From DASPKW01 sp038244055 (GTDB lineage Bacteria; Planctomycetota; Phycisphaerae; Tepidisphaerales; Tepidisphaeraceae), in the NCBI GenBank assembly GCA_038244055.1, contig JBBRTW010000313.1:1-8601 (forward strand): DNA of 8,601 bases, in the 5' to 3' direction. The notes under the pieces were generated by a model, which saw only the letters and a list, made by a program, of their open reading frames with translations, was not told where the DNA came from and made no database searches. Positions 4,494-8,601 of this stretch are shown here, one piece after another. Within the stretch, counting starts at the first letter, position 1, and the number at the start of each line of letters is the position of its first letter. Both the position numbers and the translations under genes were made by a program.

Positions 4494-6542
4494 ATGTGCG
4501 GAATCGCCGGCGTCATCAAGCTCGATCCTTCGGCCGACTGGCGCATGTCGCCCGAAGTCGCCGCGCGCATCCTCTCCACACTCTCCTATCGCGGCCCCGA
4601 TGGCATCGGCCAGTGGACCAGCCCCGACGGCCTCTGCTGGCTGGGGCATACGCGGCTGGCGATCATCGACCGCGCGGGCGGGCATCAGCCGATGGCCAAT
4701 GAGGATGGCTCGTTGCAGGTGGTGTTTAATGGGGAGATTTACAATCACGCGATTATTCGGGCGGAGCTGGAAGTGGCGGGGCATCGCTTCGCCTCCCATT
4801 GCGATACCGAAGTGCTGGTGCATGGGACGGAGCAGTGGGGAACAGCGCTGCCGGCGCGCCTGCGGGGGATGTTCGCGTATGCGGCCTACGACACCCGCGC
4901 CCGCCAATTCACCCTCGCCCGCGACCGCCTGGGCATCAAGCCCCTCTACTACACCATCTGCGACCAAGTCCTGATCTTCGCCAGCGAGATCAAAGCGATC
5001 CTCGCCTACCCCGGCGTAAAGCGCGAAGTCGATCCCACCGCGCTGCTGCAGTATCTGACGTTTCGATACGTGCCTGCGCCGCTGACGATGTTCAAGGGGA
5101 TCTACAAGATGCCGGCCGGGCACGTGGCGAGGCTGCAACTCCGGGCGGCCGATCCATCGCAGAGAAGCGGCGGCGCGGCACAAGCCGCCGCAGCACGCCC
5201 CCTGAACCCTGAACCCCGAACCCTGAACCCTGGTCATCCCTCATCATTCTCATCCCCTTACTGGGACGTCCACTTTCGCCACGATCCGGTCCCATTCGCC
5301 GAAGCGCTGGACAAGACCGATGCGCTTTTGAAGGATGCGGTTTCATCGCACCTGATGTCGGATGTGCCCCTGGGGGCGCAGCTTTCGGGAGGGGTGGATT
5401 CATCGCTGATCGTGGCCCAGATGGAGTTGCTCCGGCGCGAGGGGGGATATGCCGAGCCGGTGCGGACGTTCGCCATTGGATTCGATCACGAGGCGTTCAG
5501 CGAATTGCCGTACGCGCGGCAGGTGGCTCAGCAATACAACACGGAGCATCATGAGGTCACGGTGGGCTACGCTGATTTCATCGGCCAATTCGCCCGCCTC
5601 TGCTGGGTTTACGATGAACCCGTCTCCGAGCCGGCGGCCATCCCGACCTACCTGCTCTGCAAGTTCGCGCGGCAGCATGTGACGGTCATGCTCACCGGCG
5701 AGGGGGGCGATGAGCTTTTCGGCGGGTATCCCAAATGCGCGGCCGATCAGTGGTCAAAGTATCTGGCGTGGATGCCGGCCGGGATGCGGCGGGGATTGCT
5801 CCGCGGCGCGGCCTCGCTCCTCCCTTTCTCCAAGCGCCGCGCCCGCATCGCCCTGGAAAACCTGGCGATATTCGATGAAGCCGAGCGCCTGTCGGCGTGG
5901 TTCGCGGGGTTCGATTCGGCCGGGGTCGCGGGGCTGGTCCGGCCGGAGGTTTTGCGCAGTGCGCGGGTGAGCGCGCCCGAGCATCTGCGCAATGTGCTGG
6001 CCGGTTGCGACAGCCCCCATCCGCTGGATCGCATGCTCTACGCCGATCTGCACACCTGGCTGGTGGATGACCTGCTCATCAAGGGCGACCGCATGTCCAT
6101 GGCCTCCAGTGTCGAAGCCCGCGTCCCCTTCCTCGATCACCCGCTGGTTGAATATGCGGCCACGCTCCCCCCGGCTTACAAAGCCAAAGGCCGGCGGACG
6201 AAGATCCTGCTGAAGAAACTGGCCGAGCGGTACATCCCCCGCGAAACGATCTACCGCCGGAAAGTCGGCTTCACCGTCCCCATCTCCCCCTGGTTCCGCG
6301 GCCCGCTGGCCGGGTTCGTGAAAGAAATGCTCCTCGGCGACCGCGCCGCCTCCCGCAACTACTTCCACCGCCCGGCGGTTGAGAAACTGGTCAACGATCA
6401 CCTCTCCGGCAAAACCGATCAGGCCCGCGCCCTCTGGACGCTGCTGTCTCTGGAAGTCTGGCATCGGCTGTTTGTGGATGATGATGGCAGCCAGGCGGCG
6501 GCCGGGAGGCTGGGGGCGGAAATGGGCGCTGGCGGCGAATGA
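4494..6542 (+). CDS. asnB: Asparagine synthetase, glutamine-hydrolysing (AsnB family)
   Basis: This 682-residue enzyme makes asparagine from aspartate, ATP and glutamine. It begins MCGIAG, so Cys2 is the glutaminase nucleophile and fixes the start codon. The class II glutaminase domain (2 to about 215) shows HTRLAIID (52-59), FNGEIYN (78-84) and CDTEV (103-107). The synthetase domain has the ATP pyrophosphatase loop SGGVDSS (298-304), GEGGDELFGGY (402-412), SSVEARVPFLDH (538-549) and Lys590 in YRRKVGF. Between GH (209-210) and YWD (256-258), where family members usually have a short loop, there is an extra stretch of about 40 residues, Ala/Arg/Pro/Ser-rich, produced by a hairpin sequence and a CCCTGAA array. 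The usual family length is 600-650. A cell wall or polysaccharide amidotransferase role is possible for AsnB-like proteins; the neighbours give no hint. The stop TGA lies within another repeat unit. Confidence 0.93.
   Translation: MCGIAGVIKLDPSADWRMSPEVAARILSTLSYRGPDGIGQWTSPDGLCWLGHTRLAIIDRAGGHQPMANEDGSLQVVFNGEIYNHAIIRAELEVAGHRFASHCDTEVLVHGTEQWGTALPARLRGMFAYAAYDTRARQFTLARDRLGIKPLYYTICDQVLIFASEIKAILAYPGVKREVDPTALLQYLTFRYVPAPLTMFKGIYKMPAGHVARLQLRAADPSQRSGGAAQAAAARPLNPEPRTLNPGHPSSFSSPYWDVHFRHDPVPFAEALDKTDALLKDAVSSHLMSDVPLGAQLSGGVDSSLIVAQMELLRREGGYAEPVRTFAIGFDHEAFSELPYARQVAQQYNTEHHEVTVGYADFIGQFARLCWVYDEPVSEPAAIPTYLLCKFARQHVTVMLTGEGGDELFGGYPKCAADQWSKYLAWMPAGMRRGLLRGAASLLPFSKRRARIALENLAIFDEAERLSAWFAGFDSAGVAGLVRPEVLRSARVSAPEHLRNVLAGCDSPHPLDRMLYADLHTWLVDDLLIKGDRMSMASSVEARVPFLDHPLVEYAATLPPAYKAKGRRTKILLKKLAERYIPRETIYRRKVGFTVPISPWFRGPLAGFVKEMLLGDRAASRNYFHRPAVEKLVNDHLSGKTDQARALWTLLSLEVWHRLFVDDDGSQAAAGRLGAEMGAGGE
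5167..5232 (+). repeat. Hairpin plus CCCTGAA heptamer array inserted in asnB
   Basis: GCGGCGGC (5167-5174) and GCCGCCGC (5184-5191) form an 8-bp inverted repeat with a 9-base loop. Then follow CCCTGAA at 5200, 5207 and 5221, CCCCGAA at 5214 and a partial unit at 5228. The array is translated as PLNPEPRTLNPG without breaking the frame and lies in the loop between the two enzyme domains. It is followed by a C/T-rich stretch with TCATCCC-like units (5233-5256). Confidence 0.85.
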
Positions 6543-6619
6543 CGAATACCGAAACCAGAATGGCGACTCACATGGCACTGGGTCATGATCAATGGCGAAA
6601 TGACCAATGACCAAATCGG
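6538..6619 (+). repeat. Degenerate AATGACG-type repeats across the asnB stop
   Basis: Units AATGACG (6538), AATACCG (6545), AAACCAG (6552) and AATGGCG (6559) are adjacent; AATGGCG (6591), AAATGACC (6598), AATGACC (6606) and AAATCGG (6613) form a second group. The asnB stop codon TGA at 6540-6542 is inside the first unit. The units are more diverged than those of the other arrays. Confidence 0.5.
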
Positions 6620-6691
6620 CCAGAGCGCAGCGATCTCCGGCCTGCAAGTGCGAAGTGGCACGCCGCGTCCCCGCCTATGTGGTCTTTCTTC

Positions 6692-6740
6692 ACTGCCGAC
6701 TGCCTGCCGCCTACTGCCTACTGCATACCGCCTCCTGCTC
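6692..6740 (+). repeat. ACTGCCT heptamer array
   Basis: Seven adjacent 7-base units: ACTGCCG, ACTGCCT, GCCGCCT, ACTGCCT, ACTGCAT, ACCGCCT, CCTGCTC. On the opposite strand these are the TAGGCAG/TAGGCGG units seen around 4307-4334, and they match the right arm at 4459-4485, so this is a third site of the same family in the window. Confidence 0.8.
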
Positions 6741-6744
6741 GCAG

Positions 6745-6779
6745 CCCCCCCTTCGCGGGAGGGTGGGTTGGGTCTTTCC
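6745..6779 (+). repeat. Dispersed G/C-rich repeat, copy 1
   Basis: This stretch contains CTTCGCGGGAGGGTGGGTT and GGGTCTTTC. It aligns with 8289-8321 with few mismatches and one single-base gap. The function is unknown. Confidence 0.6.
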
Positions 6780-6992
6780 GCCCCTCCTTTCCATTGGCGC
6801 GGCCCGCGGGGGATGAGTCAGAGCCAAGGGGGGGCAACCGGATGGACTCATTGCTTCGGGTCTTCTTTGCTTTCCTCCGACCCGATCAGCGCGGCGGCGG
6901 GGGACGCGCTGCATGAATCATCTACGAATGCCTCAAGGCCTGCGCGGCTCATCGCCCACCGCCGGCGCGATGCGCGAGAGGGGGGCGTTGAC

Positions 6993-7021
6993 TTGCGTGG
7001 CGGTCGTGAAGGATCGATAAT
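6993..7021 (+). promoter_or_regulatory. Candidate promoter for the protease gene
   Basis: TTGCGT (6993-6998) and GATAAT (7016-7021) are 17 bp apart; the -10 matches five of six consensus positions and the -35 only three. It would give an untranslated leader of about 115 bases that contains the hairpin at 7045-7107. Confidence 0.3.
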
Positions 7022-7044
7022 GGCCGGCCCGATCGCCGCAATGG

Positions 7045-7107
7045 TGGGCAGACGAACCGCGTTAGATGTTATTCGTGCAATGGCGTTAAACGGGGCTCGT
7101 CTGCCCA
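7045..7107 (+). promoter_or_regulatory. 11-bp perfect inverted repeat in the protease gene leader
   Basis: TGGGCAGACGA (7045-7055) and TCGTCTGCCCA (7097-7107) are exact reverse complements that enclose 41 bases. The enclosed segment has two GCGTTA direct copies (7059, 7083) and a tiny open frame, ATG at 7066 to TAA at 7089, encoding MLFVQWR. It could be an RNA hairpin or an operator for a dimeric regulator. It ends 34 bp before the protease ATG. Confidence 0.5.
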
Positions 7108-7141
7108 GCCTGCGAACTGTGTTTTGCAATAGGACAAATCA

Positions 7142-7978
7142 ATGCCGCCTAACTTATCGGTTTCAGAACAACTGGCATATACCACTGTGCGCATCGAGTG
7201 TGACACGCCCGAGGGCATGTCGACTGGGACAGGGTTCTATTTTGGTTTCTGCGAGACTGAGAATAACAATATCCCTGCGATCGTTACCAATAGGCATGTT
7301 GTTGCTGGAAGCACGAGCGGCAGATTTCACATTCATCTTTCGGGCAATTTGGACACCGGACCAACGTCACACATTCGCTTCGAAGTCCCGGAATTTGAGA
7401 AGCATTGGATCGGGCATCCCGATCCGAATGTCGACCTCTGCGTCATGCCTATTGCATCGTTGATGAGAAACTCAGAGAAACAGGGAAAAAAACTGTTCTT
7501 CATCAAATTGGGTCAAGAAGAGTTGCCCTCGGCCGGCGAGCTTGCGAACCTCATGGCTGTCGAGGACGTCGTGATGGTTGGTTATCCAAACGGGATTTGG
7601 GATCATGTGAACAACATGCCGATATTTCGACGCGGCACCACCGCAACGCACCCGAACGCCGATTACTGCGGACGAAAGGAATTCATGATTGACGCGGCGT
7701 GCTTTCCAGGATCAAGCGGTTCGCCCGTCCTTCTTTACAATCTCGGTAGCTACGTTGATAAGAATGGCACTACAAACATGGGCTCGTCCCGAATCAAGTT
7801 GCTTGGTGTCCTTTATGCCGGTCCACAGCACACAGCCACAGGAGAGATAGTTATTCAGAACCTTCCGACGGTGGCAAAGCCTATATCGATCTCGCGGATT
7901 CCGAACAATCTTGGACTTATCATAAAAGCCGAGCGTCTTCGAGATTTTGAAGCAGTACTTCGGACGCTCGCCAATTGA
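7142..7978 (+). CDS. Trypsin-like serine protease (chymotrypsin fold)
   Basis: This 278-residue protein has a full chymotrypsin-type triad: His52 in TNRHVV, Asp98 in NVDLCV and Ser192 in GSSGSPV. STGTGFYF (27-34) is the usual strand before the His loop, and VVMVGYPNG (143-151) is the usual core strand before the Ser loop. There is no signal peptide or membrane segment, so it is probably cytoplasmic, unlike DegP-type proteases, and it has no PDZ domain. Such stand-alone proteases are common as accessory genes, and related domains act in several phage-defence systems, but no partner gene is present here. The gene is visibly lower in GC and uses different codons from clpP and asnB, which suggests acquisition by transfer. 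The ATG at 7142 has a weak AGGA about 7 bases upstream. No neighbour lies within 600 bp on either side in the window. Confidence 0.88.
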   Translation: MPPNLSVSEQLAYTTVRIECDTPEGMSTGTGFYFGFCETENNNIPAIVTNRHVVAGSTSGRFHIHLSGNLDTGPTSHIRFEVPEFEKHWIGHPDPNVDLCVMPIASLMRNSEKQGKKLFFIKLGQEELPSAGELANLMAVEDVVMVGYPNGIWDHVNNMPIFRRGTTATHPNADYCGRKEFMIDAACFPGSSGSPVLLYNLGSYVDKNGTTNMGSSRIKLLGVLYAGPQHTATGEIVIQNLPTVAKPISISRIPNNLGLIIKAERLRDFEAVLRTLAN

Positions 7979-7997
7979 TTACCGGCGAAGAAGAGTC

Positions 7998-8068
7998 GGT
8001 AGGGTGGGCGTACTCGCCCACGAATTCGCACGCGGTAACCCGAAAACCGTGGGCGGTTCCACCCTACC
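7998..8068. repeat. Second GTAG-flanked inverted REP pair
   Basis: GGTAGGGTGG (7998-8007) and CCACCCTACC (8059-8068) are exact inverted copies, with GTAG at 7999-8002 and CTAC at 8064-8067. Next to the left GTAG is the hairpin GTGGGCG / CGCCCAC (8004-8010, 8015-8021, loop TACT). CGCCCACG (8015-8022) also pairs with CGTGGGCG (8048-8055). The plan is that of the 495-600 element but the sequence differs, so it is a separate REP family. It starts 20 bp after the protease stop. Confidence 0.75.
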
Positions 8069-8130
8069 CGCTTCGCCACGCCCCTCCTCCCAATCCCGCC
8101 CCCCACCCTCTCCGCATCATGGTATGACTC

Positions 8131-8228
8131 GCCCGCGTCAACCCACGCTCCGGAAAAAATCCCGGCCCTCCATGAGTACATGGAGCCTCCCGGGATTTTT
8201 TCCTGCGCTCTTCGGGGTTGACCCGGGC
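8131..8228. terminator. Bidirectional intrinsic terminator within a 98-bp palindrome
   Basis: GGAAAAAATCCCGG (8152-8165) and CCGGGATTTTTTCC (8190-8203) are perfect complements. Inside them, CTCCATG (8168-8174) and CATGGAG (8179-8185) pair around the loop AGTA. A GC-rich stem with A6 before and T6 after is a classic terminator in both directions. Outside it, GCCCGCGTCAACCC (8131-8144) pairs with GGGTTGACCCGGGC (8215-8228) with one mismatch. It probably ends protease transcription from the left and some minus-strand gene entering from the right. Confidence 0.8.
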
Positions 8229-8288
8229 GAAAACAAAACCAAAGCCGGCTACGAGGGCGGGGGGCTCGCTGTGTGTTTGCGTGGATGC

Positions 8289-8321
8289 CCTCCCCTTCGC
8301 GGGATGGCGGGTTGGGCTTTC
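8289..8321 (+). repeat. Dispersed G/C-rich repeat, copy 2
   Basis: This contains CTTCGCGGGATGGCGGGTT and GGGCTTTC and is the partner of the stretch at 6745-6779. The two copies flank the protease gene in the same orientation, 1.5 kb apart. Confidence 0.6.
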
Positions 8322-8381
8322 TCCGGGCCGCGGTCGGGGGGGAGAGAGCCTTTCACCGTCGGTACTCCGTCCTTCATGCTC

Positions 8382-8420
8382 TTCAATTCAATTTCTTCAA
8401 TTCAATTCCCTCTTCAATTC
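8382..8420 (+). repeat. TTCAATTC-type direct repeats
   Basis: TTCAATTCAATT occurs at 8382-8393 and 8396-8407, and TTCAATTC again at 8413-8420. It is an AT-rich patch in GC-rich DNA. Confidence 0.7.
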
Positions 8421-8483
8421 GAACCCCCTCCCCGCGCCAACGTGAGGGATGGAGCGGGGAAGACACCATCAAGCCTCACGTTT

Positions 8484-8549
8484 TCTCCCCCGCCCCCTCC
8501 CTCACACTCCCACCCCCCCCCCCACTTCCTTCTCTCCCTCTCCCCTCAC
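8484..8549 (-). other. Polypyrimidine tract with G-quadruplex potential on the minus strand
   Basis: The + strand is almost wholly C and T, with an 11-base C run at 8513-8523 and further runs of 3-5 C on both sides. The minus strand thus has many G runs in close succession, enough for a G-quadruplex; the + strand could form an i-motif. Confidence 0.5.
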
Positions 8550-8601
8550 AGGAAAGACATGGATGAAGGCTAAAGGCGAAAGGCGGAATGATGACGGATG
8601 A

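Larger units (their letters stand above)
6543..7141. other. Gene-poor spacer between asnB and the protease gene
   Basis: About 600 bp without a convincing gene. It holds the AATGACG-type repeats, an ACTGCCT heptamer array (6692-6740), a G/C-rich stretch (6741-6840) that includes a segment repeated near 8288, and a candidate promoter and a hairpin before the protease gene. Long open frames here (for example one running from 6585 into the protease gene in another frame) translate to repeat-derived and low-complexity sequence and are not called. Confidence 0.6.
7979..8601. other. Gene-free region with hairpins, terminator and low-complexity DNA
   Basis: About 620 bp after the protease gene. It holds a second GTAG-type REP pair (7998-8068), a 98-bp palindrome with a bidirectional terminator (8131-8228), copy 2 of a G/C-rich repeat (8289-8321), TTCAATTC repeats (8382-8420), a pyrimidine tract with 11 consecutive C (8484-8549), and AAGGCGA-like units at the right edge (8565-8587). 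No open frame here looks like a real protein. Confidence 0.65.

Noticed and set aside
5200..5232. Telomere-like or replication-end repeat
   Set aside because: CCCTGAA resembles telomeric repeats but the array has under five units, is internal to a gene, and other heptamer families nearby behave the same way.
7059..7152. Integron attC-like heptamers GTTAGAT (7061), GTTAAAC (7085) and GCCTAAC (7146) near the protease start
   Set aside because: An attC site needs RYYYAAC first and GTTRRRY last with a palindrome between. The order here is reversed on both strands, GCCTAAC is within the protease coding start, and no matching upstream core was found.
6585..7463. Long + strand open frame starting after asnB
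   Set aside because: It runs through repeats and G/C-rich low-complexity DNA and then overlaps the protease gene in another frame. No family resemblance is seen.
7947..8573. Open frame of about 208 codons after the protease gene
   Set aside because: It overlaps the protease end, crosses the REP pair, the terminator and the polypyrimidine tract, and gives Pro/Ser-rich text with no domain.

Overview
The window is about 8.6 kb of GC-rich bacterial DNA. It fits a planctomycete, perhaps Phycisphaerae-like. The reasons are the tandem clpP pair followed by a planctomycete-style lipoprotein gene, an Uma2-family gene, a four-cluster MauM/NapG-like ferredoxin, and hairpin and heptamer repeats of a kind I remember from such genomes. 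The phylum is an inference; no rRNA or other marker is present.

All recognisable genes are on the + strand. From left to right they are: the 3' part of a DUF89 metal-dependent phosphatase gene (1-483); a GTAG-flanked REP pair (495-600); clpP1 (732-1568) and clpP2 (1704-2348), separated by inverted heptamer repeats; a lipoprotein gene 3 bp after clpP2 (2352-3008); an Uma2-type PD-(D/E)XK gene with a TATAAT box almost touching its ATG (3047-3673); a ferredoxin-like gene (3682-4299); a 190-bp inverted composite repeat; asparagine synthetase asnB (4494-6542); 600 bp without a convincing gene; a lower-GC trypsin-like protease gene (7142-7978); and 620 bp of hairpins, a bidirectional terminator and low-complexity DNA.

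ClpP1 and ClpP2 probably assemble into one mixed proteolytic chamber. ClpP1 keeps the Ser-His-Asp triad but has a long Gly/Ala-rich N-terminus and lacks the usual N-terminal motif. ClpP2 has the usual N-terminus but carries Asn at the catalytic Asp position. The lipoprotein is likely co-transcribed with them. The Uma2, ferredoxin, asnB and protease genes show no clear shared pathway.

The most unusual feature is the repeats. Several unrelated 7-8 bp short tandem repeat families (AACTCGC, TAGGCAG, GACAATGA, CCCTGAA, AATGACG types) occur within 8.6 kb. Two lie inside reading frames (DUF89 and asnB), several supply or touch start and stop codons (clpP2, the ferredoxin, asnB), and two sites have the same plan: heptamer arms in inverted orientation around a core of roughly 45 bp. 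Together with the REP pairs, this suggests an active repeat-propagating process that affects genes as well as spacers. The mechanism cannot be read from the sequence.
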